Shown: in pieces, positions 1 to 10,535 of the stretch
Layout of the letters: the number at the start of each line of letters is the position of its first letter
Position numbering within the stretch: the first letter of the stretch is position 1
Source of the DNA: Apiotrichum sp. Y4204
Lineage: Eukaryota; Basidiomycota; Tremellomycetes; Trichosporonales; Trichosporonaceae
Length of the DNA: 62,340 bases
NCBI GenBank assembly: GCA_025531455.1
Contig: JAMYHL010000131.1
Location: 1-62,340, forward strand
Reading direction: 5' to 3'
The notes under the pieces: generated by a model
Seen by the model: the letters and a program-made list of their open reading frames with translations, nothing else
Database searches by the model: none
What the model was told of the DNA's origin: nothing
Position numbers and translations under genes: made by a program

Positions 1-2201
1 TTGATGTTGCTGCAGAGGGGCCCAATCTGCTGCGAGATGAGGTCAAAGGGGCGGACCCGGAGGAGGCCGTTGTTGATATTGGGCGGGAGATGGCCGACAA
101 AGCGCACAGTCACCTCCTTGAGGGTGGAGGGATACGAGAAAGGACGCGTGCGCTCGCCGGGGTACGTGTCGAAGCGGACGTTGAGGAATAGGCGTTTGAC
201 GCCCTCAGGCAGCTGCCGGTGCAGGTCGAGCGAGCGGCCCTGGAGACGCGCCTGCAGAGGGTCGTGGTTGAGCGTGGCGACGACATTCTCAGCCGCAAAC
301 GGCGACGAGTCGGGGAATAGACCAAGCCCGTTCTCGCAGAGGCGGACAGTTTGGAGGTTGAGCAGGCGCTCGGCCAGCTGGCTCACGTCTGTGCGGCCAA
401 GGGGCCCGCGGAGCTCGACGCAGCGGGTGCGGGCGAGAATGTCTTGGGATACGATGATCGGGATGGTTTCGAACGACTCTTCATTCGAGAAGATACGCAT
501 GCTCTTGATTTCGGTCTCCTTGCGGCCCTCGAAGCGCGAAACGCTGATCTTGATGTGCGACGCGTCCGGCGCGCCGTAGCTCTCGATCGTGAGGTGGTAG
601 CACAAGAAGCTGTCGACCCAGTTGCGCATGTCGGTACTGACCTTGCGAAGGTGGCCGAGTTGTCCGGGAGGAATGTTCTCGAGGATCCCCTCAAGAATGT
701 TAGAGTGCGGGTGGTTTCCGCCATTGTGCAGGATATCAAAGATGTTGCGCCTCACCGGCTTGCGGCGAATAAGGTGGTTGAAGACGGTGCTGGGGCGGGA
801 CGAGTACAAGGTGTTGGCACGGGGTGCGAGAATTGGCCGCTGACGGGGGACGAGGTACGCCGGGGGAGTGTCGCTGCGGCGGGGCAGGTCGCGGTCGGGG
901 AGGGGAAACTCGAGCGGCGATGACAGATACTCGACAACAGGCGACTCTACGATGGAAGGTGGTTGAAGCGACACAGGTGACTCGATGGTTGGCGGGTCAG
1001 CTGCAGGTGAATCCATGACAGGCGACTTTGTGGCAAGTGAACTGACCCGGGGTGACGGTGCGGCGCGTGTCGGGGACTCCACATGCGCCAGCGACTCGAT
1101 GATATTCGGCGACTCCATGAGACCGGGCGAGCCCTTGCCCGGCGACTCCAGGTCGAAAGGCGACGCCGTGAGTTCAGAGTAAGGCCGCATGGTACCGTTG
1201 CGACAGACCTCGCTTGCAGTGCGAGGACGCGAGAAGGTATCATGGGTCGGGGACGGAGTAGGTGTCTCTGCGGGGCAGCTCTTGAACGACGCCGGCGAGT
1301 CTGTCACATCACGGAGCTTGTAGCTCGCGTTCGCGAGCGTTGTGTTGATGCGCAGGCGACCGCGCGGGGCACCTCCGGCGGGCGTGACTGGCGGTCCGCG
1401 GGGGGCGGGCGTGTCTTCTGCTGGCAGGGGGGCGGGCGACCGCGACCGCGGGAACACGGGCGCGGGCGACGCAGACCTGGAGGGGGCGAGGTCGACAGGG
1501 AGCGGCGGAACCGGGGGGATGGCTGTGGGGGCAGTGGGAGGGTACACTCCTGCATCCGTCTTGCGGCGCCGGGTCTTGCCGCGAGCGCTGTGCCCGCTGG
1601 ACGGCGAGCTACGGACGCTACGCGGGCTGCCAGAGAGGCTACCTCCGAGACTCCCGCCAAGAGTACACGCGGGGCTACCCAGGTTTCCACTATTACCAGC
1701 CCGCTTCTTCTTGGGCGTACCGAGAGCGAGGTGTTCCGCGAGATTGAGAAAGTCGAGGCGGCCCCAGTCCTCGCCCTCCAGGAGCGCCGAGTGCACGCCG
1801 GCGCCAAACTCGTTTGGGGGCGTCCCGAGGCGGAGCGGGGGGAGGATGGGCGCCGAGAGCGGTGCGCGCTCGTAGCAGATGGTGTGGCGGCCGCGGCGGG
1901 GGACCGGGCGCGCGTACTCGTCCTTTGGTGGGAACTGGAACGGGAGTGTGGAAGTCAGAGTGGTCGACGAGCCCCACTCGCCGGGGCTGGCTTGACCACG
2001 CGGGCGCACGGCGTCAGGCGTGGACACGGAACGGAGGTACGGCCTGTTCTCGTGTGAGAGGGTTGGTGGGCGCGTCGAGCGCCGCGTTATGGCGCCGTCG
2101 ATTGCGCCGGCGACTTTTGCCACCTTCTCGGCGATGCTGCCCCGCCGCCGCCGCGAGGCGGATGTCGGCGGCGAGTGTATTATAATGGCTGGTACGGGCA
2201 T
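1..2201 (-). CDS. F-box-like family protein, C-terminus cut by window edge
   Basis: One open frame runs from an ATG at 2201 to the left edge with no stop (733 codons), so the C-terminus is missing. Residues 1 to about 490 are low complexity, rich in Ser, Pro and Arg, with repeated 'ESP' motifs around residues 340-420 and a basic PKKKR stretch near residue 157 that could be a nuclear localisation signal. From about residue 490 the protein becomes folded-looking. A helix block (HPHSNILEGILENIPPG, then LRKVSTDMRNWVDSFL and YHLTIE) matches the F-box-like block of six other genes in this window. It is followed by CVELRG, and then by a segment starting LPEGVKRLFLNVRFD that fits the family's middle block. 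No intron is needed. The long disordered N-terminus is unusual for the family. Membership is my inference from pattern matching; the function is unknown. Confidence 0.75.
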   Translation of the reverse strand, partial: MPVPAIIIHSPPTSASRRRRGSIAEKVAKVAGAIDGAITRRSTRPPTLSHENRPYLRSVSTPDAVRPRGQASPGEWGSSTTLTSTLPFQFPPKDEYARPVPRRGRHTICYERAPLSAPILPPLRLGTPPNEFGAGVHSALLEGEDWGRLDFLNLAEHLALGTPKKKRAGNSGNLGSPACTLGGSLGGSLSGSPRSVRSSPSSGHSARGKTRRRKTDAGVYPPTAPTAIPPVPPLPVDLAPSRSASPAPVFPRSRSPAPLPAEDTPAPRGPPVTPAGGAPRGRLRINTTLANASYKLRDVTDSPASFKSCPAETPTPSPTHDTFSRPRTASEVCRNGTMRPYSELTASPFDLESPGKGSPGLMESPNIIESLAHVESPTRAAPSPRVSSLATKSPVMDSPAADPPTIESPVSLQPPSIVESPVVEYLSSPLEFPLPDRDLPRRSDTPPAYLVPRQRPILAPRANTLYSSRPSTVFNHLIRRKPVRRNIFDILHNGGNHPHSNILEGILENIPPGQLGHLRKVSTDMRNWVDSFLCYHLTIESYGAPDASHIKISVSRFEGRKETEIKSMRIFSNEESFETIPIIVSQDILARTRCVELRGPLGRTDVSQLAERLLNLQTVRLCENGLGLFPDSSPFAAENVVATLNHDPLQARLQGRSLDLHRQLPEGVKRLFLNVRFDTYPGERTRPFSYPSTLKEVTVRFVGHLPPNINNGLLRVRPFDLISQQIGPLCSNI

Positions 2202-4155
2202 GTAAGGAGTGTGGGATGGGGGATGACAAGGGACTGGAGGGATACAGCGGGGGATACAAGGGTGAGAAAGGGAGAAGGGGGAAAAGAAACGAGAAAGAAA
2301 AGACAGTACGAAAGGAAAGAGAAAAGAGAATGAGAGATGTTGTGTTGTTGTTGTTGTTGTTAATGCCTGATAACGACGCGATCGTCTCCCTCCCGGAGAG
2401 AGTGGCGACTAACTTTGTCCTTTTGGGCACTGATCAATGTCGCTCTCTGTCGCTCTGTCGTTCTGTCGCAATCTGTCTGCCCTCAGATTCCCGTCCATCG
2501 AGCACAACCCTCAGGATCAGAGAATCAAAAAAGCTTCAGAGAATCAAAACATCCTAACCCGGCCTTGATTCCATTCGATGCACAACCTCTCTCACTTCTC
2601 ACTGGCTCACTGCCTTTATCCCACATCATCCACTTGACCACTTGGCCACATTGTCCACATGTCCTTTGGCAACGCTTCACATTCCGCAATATCCGCCACC
2701 GAAGACAGCCCCGCGCGTCACACGAACGCGTCGTTGTCGCGCCACACACCACTCGGCCGCCTATTTGGCAGACTAGAAGCTAGAAGCTAGAAGCCTTCAG
2801 CAGAAGAAGAGACATAGCGCAGGGCGCTACAGAGCTACAAACGCAGTACTTGCGCACGATCTGCTTTGGACGCCAGGACGCCAGATACGCCAGATCGCTC
2901 GATCTAGCTCGCCATGCTCGCCACTTGTGCGTGACAACTTCTGGTGTGATGCTGGATCCAATTCCAAACCGATGCAAACAATCCAAAGGCCCAAAGGACT
3001 GGTGCGTGCACGCGCGCACAGGCCATCCGCGCCGTCGACGCCATCCATCTGCGGACCTAGACGCGGACGCGTCGTCGTGTCCTGTGATCCTGTTGCTTCT
3101 GGCGTGTATTCGTGCGCAACCGCAGCTGGGCTCAGCTGCTAGCTGCTAGCTGAGCAGTCTCCCCGCGTTCCATGTTCCTATGTTCCTGCGCGAGAAGCAT
3201 GGGCTAGATTGGATCTGGGATCTGGGACTAGGAGAACAAAACGAGGTCGCGTAACGAGCTAGGTCTGTCGCGCCAGTCGAGTGTTCCGGCTTTGGCCTGC
3301 ATCATTTGCTATCTAGAAAGCTCTGTACCTCTGTGCACGAGAGGCTGCTTAAGGGTGCTGTGCGCTGTGCGCGCTGCGCAGTACGTGGCATGTGGCGTTG
3401 AGAGATAAGTGGCCAGAGATGGTTAGCATGGTCAGGAGGCCATCTGGGCATAACTGTCAACTGGGGAGAATGGAAGAGCTGGATTGGCGCCGTCTATGGC
3501 TTGTCCATTGAACGTTTGCTTGCGCTTTGCAAGGCCAAGCCATGTACTTTGGCGCTCTCCAGTCTGAATCCTTGGAGCGCTGGGATGGGATTGACAGTAC
3601 CTGACAATTCGCGAGGGTCCTGGGATCTCTCGTCTCTGGATCTCTGGCCTCCGGTCAGATTCAGCCGTATCCAGAGATGAGAAACCGTGGATCCGTGGAC
3701 AAAATGCCTCAAGCGAAACACAACCTCCTTATTTTCACTTAATCATTACTTTGGGACCTTATTCTATGTTCACGCAGCATGTATCACTCTAATCACCTGT
3801 TCATCGCCATTCCCGCGCTCCCCTTTGCACAGTGTCGGATTCGAGGTCCGTCCAATGTCTCATTCCTTAAAGTCCTTGCGTGGCGCGCCATCGGGCTGTG
3901 CGTTGGTCCTTTACTGTGCTGGTACCTGGTATTGCAAAGACGGCAGTAATGTACTGAATCGGAAGGGCGGAAGGACGTGCTGTCGCGCTGGCGTCACGAC
4001 TTCCAGACTTTTGGATACTGTGCAGGATATCAGAATTGCCGCACGGTCACGGTCACAGTCCAAGGTCCAGAGATACATCACAGATGACAGTATGGTACGG
4101 ACAACAATACACAGCGCACAAAACAAAACAAAACATAAAAGTCTCTCAACAGAAT
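2202..4155. other. Intergenic, 2.0 kb, no gene seen
   Basis: This is the upstream region of the minus-strand gene starting at 2201. A purine-rich tract at 2259-2335 (pyrimidine-rich on the gene strand) and a TTG/GTT triplet run at 2338-2361 lie just upstream of that start, as is common for promoters in this window. Three copies of CTAGAAG sit at 2773-2793. ORFs here are short, lack family signatures and do not splice into anything convincing. Confidence 0.6.
2773..2793. repeat. Short tandem repeat (CTAGAAG)x3
   Basis: Three perfect 7-bp copies in non-coding sequence. Confidence 0.85.
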
Positions 4156-5253
4156 CTATGAACAACAGTGTCCAGTACATCCCCTCGAGACGACACTCTC
4201 AGCGAGCACCTCCTCCTCGCTCATATCCCGCACATACTCTTCCCAAGGGAGATACACCACCGAGTCGAGGCGGGCGCGGTCCGCGCCCAGCATGACATCC
4301 ACGACGCGCTTGGGCGGCTCATGCGTGAAGAACGCGCGGAGGGCGCGCACCGTCGGCGGCACATCCTCCACATCCTCTTTGCTCTCACACTCGTTTTCAC
4401 AGTCATTCCCACAGGGGCAGCGTGGGCTCAGCCCGAGATCCGCGGGGGACAGCGCGTCGAGCCCCACGACCGTGACTGTGCGCGGGGAGGTGGCGCGCAT
4501 CGCAGCCGACAGCAGGAGAATGACAAACATGGCAAATGTGAATGCCAGACTTGCGGGCTTGGCCGGTGCCGCGAGGCGCGTCCCGGGAGGAAAGGTGACG
4601 ACGACGTGCGGGACGACGCCCTGGTACTGGCAGTGAAAGGCATTGAGGGCGACGAGGGAGGTGAGCGAGGGCGCGGCGTGCACAACGGTCGTGACGCCCC
4701 GCGAAGGGAGAGTTTCTCGGAACTTTGGCTCGTGGAGGAGAATGAGCTTGCGCGTGGAGGGGAATGATGTGGCACCGGGCCACAGGCGCACGATACCGGG
4801 AGTGAGTTCCGTCATGGTTGGGGGGAGGGCGCCGAAGATGTCGAGCACGCAAAGGTGGGTGAGATGGGGAAGGGACGGCGCCAGCGGGATCGGCGTGAGC
4901 GCACACGATGACCGGGGGTCGCGCGCATACAGGCCGTGGTGGGGGGCGGCGGGGTCGTAGTCGACCGCGCAGTGGGAGTATACTTGGGGTGTGATGCGGT
5001 CGCGAAAGCGGCGGTTCGTGGCCCGGAAAGCGAGGAGGGCGGGGAGGGGACAGAAGGCGACGATGCGGTCGACAATGTGCGGAAACCACGCGGCATCGAC
5101 GGGTGTCGGGCCTGTGAGGGGTGAGGAGGGGGGTTGGTGCGGGGTAGCTGCGATGGCTAGGCGGCGCGGGGACGGGGACAGGGGAGGAGTGATGGGGCGC
5201 TTGAGGAGGTCGTTTAGGCGTTCGAGGGCGGGACCGAGGGTCGTGTGCGGCAT
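4156..5253 (-). CDS. F-box-like family protein
   Basis: Single-exon gene of 365 aa. I place the start at the ATG at 5253; the open frame continues upstream to 5373 but without an ATG. Residues about 57-100 form the F-box-like block: FPHIVDRIVAFCPLPALL, then AFRATNRRFRDRI and a YSHC ending. Later blocks are LCVLDIFG (about 135), a hydrophobic stretch ending HVVVTFPPG (about 235), TVTVVGLDALSP (about 280) and the C-terminal YLPWEEYVRDMSEEE (about 335). A hydrophobic segment at about 250-270 could be buried or membrane-associated. A Cys-rich acidic insert (CPCGNDCENECESKED) follows the VGLD block. The protein shares the four-block layout of the other members but little sequence outside the blocks. 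SCF-adaptor function is only suggested by the F-box-like helix pattern. Confidence 0.8.
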   Translation of the reverse strand: MPHTTLGPALERLNDLLKRPITPPLSPSPRRLAIAATPHQPPSSPLTGPTPVDAAWFPHIVDRIVAFCPLPALLAFRATNRRFRDRITPQVYSHCAVDYDPAAPHHGLYARDPRSSCALTPIPLAPSLPHLTHLCVLDIFGALPPTMTELTPGIVRLWPGATSFPSTRKLILLHEPKFRETLPSRGVTTVVHAAPSLTSLVALNAFHCQYQGVVPHVVVTFPPGTRLAAPAKPASLAFTFAMFVILLLSAAMRATSPRTVTVVGLDALSPADLGLSPRCPCGNDCENECESKEDVEDVPPTVRALRAFFTHEPPKRVVDVMLGADRARLDSVVYLPWEEYVRDMSEEEVLAESVVSRGCTGHCCS

Positions 5254-5863
5254 GACGGTGGGGAGTCTGCTGCTGATGGCGAACAAGGATAGGTGGAGTG
5301 CGAGGCAAAGAGGTGGTGACGAGAGAATCACGATATAGACAGCGCGTTGCTGGCGATAAACGGACGGCGACAAGGCGGATGATCAAACGTAGTCCTCGAT
5401 GTCAGCGCGAGTTCCACAGCATGTCGGGTGATTCGCGACCACAGTGGTGAGAGCTGAGGTGTAAGAACACAAGAGATAAAAACGCAAGGGGTAAGAATAG
5501 TGAGAAGTGAGTGGCCATATGCGGTAATATACATTCAGTAAACTCTGGTACTTTTGAGGATTGGGAAGAAGAAGAGACAAAGGACAAACAGCAAAAATGT
5601 GTGTTGTTGGACGCAAAGAGACAAAGAGCATCTGCCGCCGGATCTGTTTCTCTCACACACCCGGAATTTGTATTCCCGCACAGACGGATTTGTAGTCGCA
5701 CCTCTCTCCACTCACACGACAGCGTTGCGCCTCACCGTTGTTCATGCTCTCACACTGCGGCCCTGCTGGTGGCGTCGCAGATGACAGATGGCGCGGTGAG
5801 ACACTCTCGGATCGCGTGGCGCCCGCATCCGGACGCGGCGGGCGGCGGGCGCGTAGATTGCAA

Positions 5864-5932
5864 TTACAAACAGTGAAACTACAAACTGGAAGCTACAAAC
5901 TACAAACGACAAACTACGAACTTGGAGCCTCA
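5864..5932. repeat. Degenerate short repeat, CTACAAAC units
   Basis: Six or so loosely tandem copies of (A/C)TACAAAC(T) with small variations in non-coding sequence. Confidence 0.6.
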
Positions 5933-6349
5933 AAGTCCGAACATGCGCGATGGACGCGCATGGACGCTCACATTGAGTGGAACGTGGACCACATGTGGAC
6001 CTTGTGGAGCGCGACGCGTCGTCGCGTGTCGTCACGTCTCGCCCGGATCCCGAAGAGCATTGAGTTTTTTACCCCCAGATTGGCCGGAACTTTCGAGCCA
6101 GCTCAGGCCGCAGGTACTCGAGTGCAACTACAGTAGTAATATAAAAGCCGTTGCTTGCATCGCATTGCATGATCTTCACTCCATCCTTCATCCACTCGAC
6201 AACCACCTCCACCGTAGAAAACGCTCTCCGTCACCCATTCTTGGACCCAACACGTATTCGTCCATACTGGACGCACATGCTGGAGACAAGGCCGAGAGCG
6301 GGCTCAAGCAAGTTGGTGCAGCGAGTACCCGCGGTGAGAGAACGTTTGT

Positions 6350-6379
6350 GCCGTGTACGAGTACGGGCTCGTACACGGC
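6350..6379. repeat. Perfect inverted repeat, 12-bp arms, 6-nt loop
   Basis: GCCGTGTACGAG at 6350-6361 is the exact reverse complement of CTCGTACACGGC at 6368-6379, separated by TACGGG. One further T-A pair extends the stem to 13 bp. A weaker outer pairing (GGTGAG near 6333 with TTCACC near 6390) could lengthen it. It is not next to a gene end, so a transcription terminator role is not evident. Confidence 0.85.
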
Positions 6380-7044
6380 AAAGGCCTCCTTTCACCGAGA
6401 GTTCGAACTGCACACACCAGCGCAAGACAAAGGATCCAGGCTGCGTGGTTCTCACTGAATACACAAGGTCCGTATGTTTGGTTCGCGGCATATCTTCATC
6501 GCCAGGATAAGAACTCGACGCCCTGGAGATGGGGATATGCCACGGACTGAACAATCGGATACTGTATCTGTGTGTTCCGAAGGACTCTACGGTCCAGTTT
6601 CTCGCGCCGTGTTGCCGTGGGCGAGAATGTCCAGGTTGGCCTGTTCTGTAGGTTCTTTGCCGCCCGGCCGTGGACCGTGCGCTTGCTATAAAGACGACAA
6701 TGAAGATGCACTATTGACGATACACGGGACGACAGATACTGGGACGTCGTGTGGTGTGGAACCCGTGGTCCATGGCGTGTAGGCTGGTGGAGAATGATGG
6801 TGATGCGACATGTCATCGATAACACGCATGGATCCGTGGCCCGCGCCTCCAACTGCTGCTAATGTGACCCAGATCAGTCTGCTCTTATAATCAACATGAC
6901 TGAAGGGCCTTTACTGGACACCATGATGTGTTCAGACGGTCCTGCGCCGCATAAGGGCCCGGAGACGGTACTTTCTGTGGTCTCCACCAGGGTGTCGACC
7001 GTGCTGCGCAGTGCACGTGAAACGCGGCGCGCCACGGTGCTTGC

Positions 7045-7138
7045 GCATGCTTGCGATGCGTGCGATGTGTGCGATGTGTGAGATTGGGATTGTGGGATTG
7101 TGAGATTGTGAGCCTGTGAGATCGTGAGATTGTGAGGA
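7045..7138. repeat. Degenerate GTGAGATT / TGCGATG short repeat
   Basis: About 90 bp built from variants of TGCGATGTG and GTGAGATTGT, in non-coding sequence. It looks like a decayed microsatellite or minisatellite. Confidence 0.7.
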
Positions 7139-8082
7139 GTTTCATATTCGCGGCCATGTTCGACAGGGGCTCGGTGCGGCAGAGCGTGTGTGCAGCACAC
7201 ATTGCTGCGAATTGCTGCGCCATTGCCATGCACAGCCCACGATCCCACGACTGCCCCGCTTGTACGCTTGTGAATGCACGAAACGCAGCAGGCAGCCATG
7301 GGGCCATTGGTGGAGACAGGAATGGAGAGGATCCATGGATCTGTGGTTTGACGATCAGGATCAAGGATTGCGGGCGGAGATTTTCTCCAGTGCCCTGACG
7401 GCACGACTCTGGCGATCTGGCGGCTGGCGGTCTGGAGGCCTGCGGGATCCATCAAGCGACTAAGGCCCTAAGGGAGCCTTTCCGGGCCCTCGCGCGGCGC
7501 GGCGCGTTGAATTGCGTTTCATAAGGATAGAGAGAGAGTGATCGGGTAAAAGTCTTGGTTTGGTGAGATGGGCTTTGATTGTTTATACTCATGGGCGACG
7601 ATCCATACACGCTGGTTGTTCTTTGATCTGCGCTGATCCCAATATGGATTGTCCTCTTGTGGCGATGATCGTCGCTACAAAAGCAGTCACTTTTGAAAGC
7701 GTGCACTATTCCACACTTTCTTTTCAATGTGACACGCGCTCGCGCCTCGTTACGTCATTGACGGCAGGCACGGGAGGAGAGCAGAGGGGGAAGAGTTGTT
7801 GTGATTTAGGCTTTTTTTCTTTTTTTTTTTTTCCTTCCTCGCGTCACGACTGGCTGCGCCGGGAGGAGAAGAGAGAGAGCAACAATCAAACACAGGTGAA
7901 AAAGTGGGAATTAATAGAAACAAGCCGGTCATGCCGGTCAGTCGCCAGCAACAGCCATCAGCCAGGCAGCCGGGTGAGAAACGGTAAAAACTCTGTTGAC
8001 ACTATTTTCTGTTGCCGCCCATCACATCTCTCTCTCTTCTCCACACTCTCCATCCACCGCGCCATCCATCCAGCCCGCCAGC

Positions 8083-10162
8083 ATGAGCGCGCAGGAGTTC
8101 TACGAGCCCGGCAAGGGCAACTACCAGCAGGGCGACTACCAGCAGGGCAACTACCAGCAGGGGCAGGGCAACTATCCCCCGCCGGCGGGGTATCCGCCGC
8201 CGCAGGGCCTGCCTCCCCAGCAGAGCGGGTACAGCATGATGCCGTCGCAGCCGTACGCTTCGCCGGCGGGCAATCCCGAGTACGGCGGCGACAACAAGTG
8301 GGGGGACACGGCGCCGTTCTCGCAGCAGACGGCGGAGACGGGGCAGCGCTTCCGCCCCAAGTCGCGTCTCCAGGACCCGATCTTCCTCATCCTCTTCATC
8401 TGTAACCTCGGCGGATGGGCGGCCGTCAGCGGTATCGCCATCAAGTCGTTTGTCCAGTTTGGCGGCCTGAATGGCGGTGTTGGCGGCGGCGCGACCGGCG
8501 CGGCGATGACTCTGAACTAGTGAGTGACCTTGGGGGTTGCAGCTGGGGTTAGGACTCACATCACAGCCACACCGTCTACCTCCTCCTTCTCGTCTGTGCG
8601 CTTGCCGTCGCTGTCGGCGCCATCTGGTTGATGGTGGGTTCTGCGGTCTAATCTCCCTGGGAATCCCATCTGACAGCAGCTTCTCCGCGCGTTTGCCAAG
8701 ATTATCCTTGAGGTAACGCTCGTGATGACCGTCATTCTCAACATTGGTATCTGTATCTGGTACTTCATCAACAAGTGTACGTCTGCAGCGCGCCTTCCCC
8801 GCTCACCCCAGACTGGTCCGGCGCCATCATCTTCCTCATCATCGCGCTCTTCTCGATCATCTCGTACTTCTTCATGCGCAGCCGCATCCCCCTCACAAAG
8901 CTGCTCCTCCAGACGACGATCGACATCACAAAGCACCACCCCTCGGTGTACCTTATCGTCTTCCTCGGCATGCTCGTCGAGGCCGCGATTGCGTGCTGGT
9001 ACACCTTCACCGTTATTGCCATCTACGTCAAGTACACCCCGGACAGCCCTGGTGAGTCGGACAACTGGGGATCCAAGCTGGCGCGGCAGACAAATCCTCG
9101 GACTGCGCACGCGTCATAGTCTTGGCGGCAGCCATCTCGTCTCCCCAAGTTCCCGTCGCTAACCCGCAGCCTGCCAGACTACGTCGTGCTCTTCAGGCAA
9201 GGTCGCCGGCCTGATCGTCTACACCACATTCTCGTTCTACTGGACCTCCCAGGTCGTCGCAAACGTAGTGCTCTGCACCCTCGCCGGAGGTATCTTTGGA
9301 GGTGAGTTCGCTCGGCCGGCATCGTCTAACTCTCAGGATGGTACTACTACGGCCCGCGCATGAACGACGGCACCGGCCTGCCGAAGAACGCGAGCGGCAA
9401 GGCGTTTGGCCGTGCCACGACTCTCTCTCTCGGCTCCATCGCGTTTGGCTCGCTCATCGTTGCCATCCTCGAGACAATCGAGGCCATCCTCCGTGCTGCC
9501 CAGAGCAGCGCCCGACAGGATGGTGACAGTGAGTTACGAAGATGAGGTCTAACGGCCCAAACTGACATCCAGCCGTTATGCAGATTCTCTCGTGCTGCGC
9601 AGTGTGCTGCCTTGGATGCATCCGCAGTCTCCTCGAGTGGTTCAACAAGTGTAAGCTACGAACTTCGCGCGGAGCTTTCCTGACATCCAGACGCCTACAT
9701 TGAGATTGCACTCTACGGCAAGGCGTACATTCCCGCTGCCAAGGACACTTGGACTTTGATGAAGGACCGCGGTATCGATGCGCTCGCTGCCGACTCGCTC
9801 GTCAGCATTGTCATCATGTGGGGCGCGTACCTCAACGGCTTCCTGTGTGGTCTGTTCGGCTACGTCTACCTGCGATGTGAGTCTTGGGTTCGTAGCCTTC
9901 GTCATCTAACCCATCAGTCACCAAGCCGGATTACAACCGCGAGGGGCAGTACACCGCGCCAGTCATCCTGTTCGCGTTCCTTATCGGTATCAACATCTCG
10001 TCTACGATTGGCCGCGCCATTGACGCCGGCACGTCGACCATCTTTGTCGGTCTTGGCGAGCACCCGATGATTCTCGCCCAGCGCGCACCGGCGCTCTTCG
10101 ACCTCATCCGCCAGGCGTACCCCCGCGTCGTGCAGGGCATCCCCCACAACGACCGCCATTAA
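8083..10162 (+). CDS. PNS1: PNS1-type choline-transporter-like membrane protein
   Basis: Nine exons: 8083-8519, 8567-8633, 8677-8776, 8812-9051, 9170-9301, 9337-9528, 9573-9650, 9691-9876 and 9918-10162. All junctions keep frame and give 558 aa. The cytoplasmic N-terminus (about residues 1-95) is rich in Gln, Tyr, Gly and Pro with NYQQGDYQQGNYQQG-type repeats. It is followed by about ten hydrophobic helices starting at LQDPIFLILFICNLGGWAA. The region with IGICIWYFIN, SYFFMRSRIPLTKLLLQT and the motif FYWTSQVVANVV is typical of the CTL/SLC44 family, to which yeast PNS1 belongs. The family sits in the plasma membrane or endomembranes; a role in choline transport is shown for animal CTLs, whereas yeast PNS1 has no clear function. 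The start is the first ATG after a CT-rich leader. Transport of any given substrate is not provable here. Confidence 0.92.
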
Positions 10163-10535
10163 TTCAGCCTGGAGGCAACGCGGGCCAACACCTGCGGGTC
10201 TTATCGGAGCGTAATTGACCAGTAGATTACACACGCACTATAGCTACACAACGTGGAGTATACACGTTTTGCGTCTCTATTTATTAATGCAACGAATCTG
10301 AATGAGTGGGGAGCACGCGGGCAGAGCGGGCAACTGTTGCTGGTGTTGTTGTTGTTTCACGGGCGAGATGCGCGCACGAGCGATATCAGTCGCGGAGCAA
10401 GCCGATGACTGCCCCATGAAGTCATCAACCGCAGGTAACCGATGCCTTGGCGGTACTTGGTCGTGGCCTCGCGTATCTTGCATCTCTGGAATCTCTCACA
10501 CTCTCTCAACTCTCTCACAACCCATCACTCTCACA
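10163..10535. other. Intergenic spacer between PNS1 and nitrilase
   Basis: 373 bp between two plus-strand genes. It must hold the PNS1 3' end and the nitrilase promoter. The leader before the nitrilase ATG is rich in CTCTCTCAA and TCTCACA. No TATA box or other gene is obvious. Confidence 0.6.

Larger units (their letters stand above)
5254..8082. other. Divergent intergenic region, 2.8 kb
   Basis: This lies between the F-box-like gene (minus) and PNS1 (plus). It holds a cluster of ACTACAAAC-like repeats at 5864-5932, a strong hairpin at 6350-6379, a GTGAGATT-like degenerate repeat at 7045-7138, and a T-rich run at 7811-7833 followed by CT-rich leader sequence before the PNS1 start. ORFs up to 193 codons exist on the minus strand at 6874-7455, but they have no recognisable features and several use non-ATG starts. 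Confidence 0.55.

Noticed and set aside
1083..2057. 324-aa plus-strand ORF
   Set aside because: Arg/Gly-rich shadow of the longer minus-strand frame that carries the F-box-like block.
6874..7455. 193-codon minus-strand ORF
   Set aside because: Crosses a degenerate short repeat and shows no protein-like pattern.
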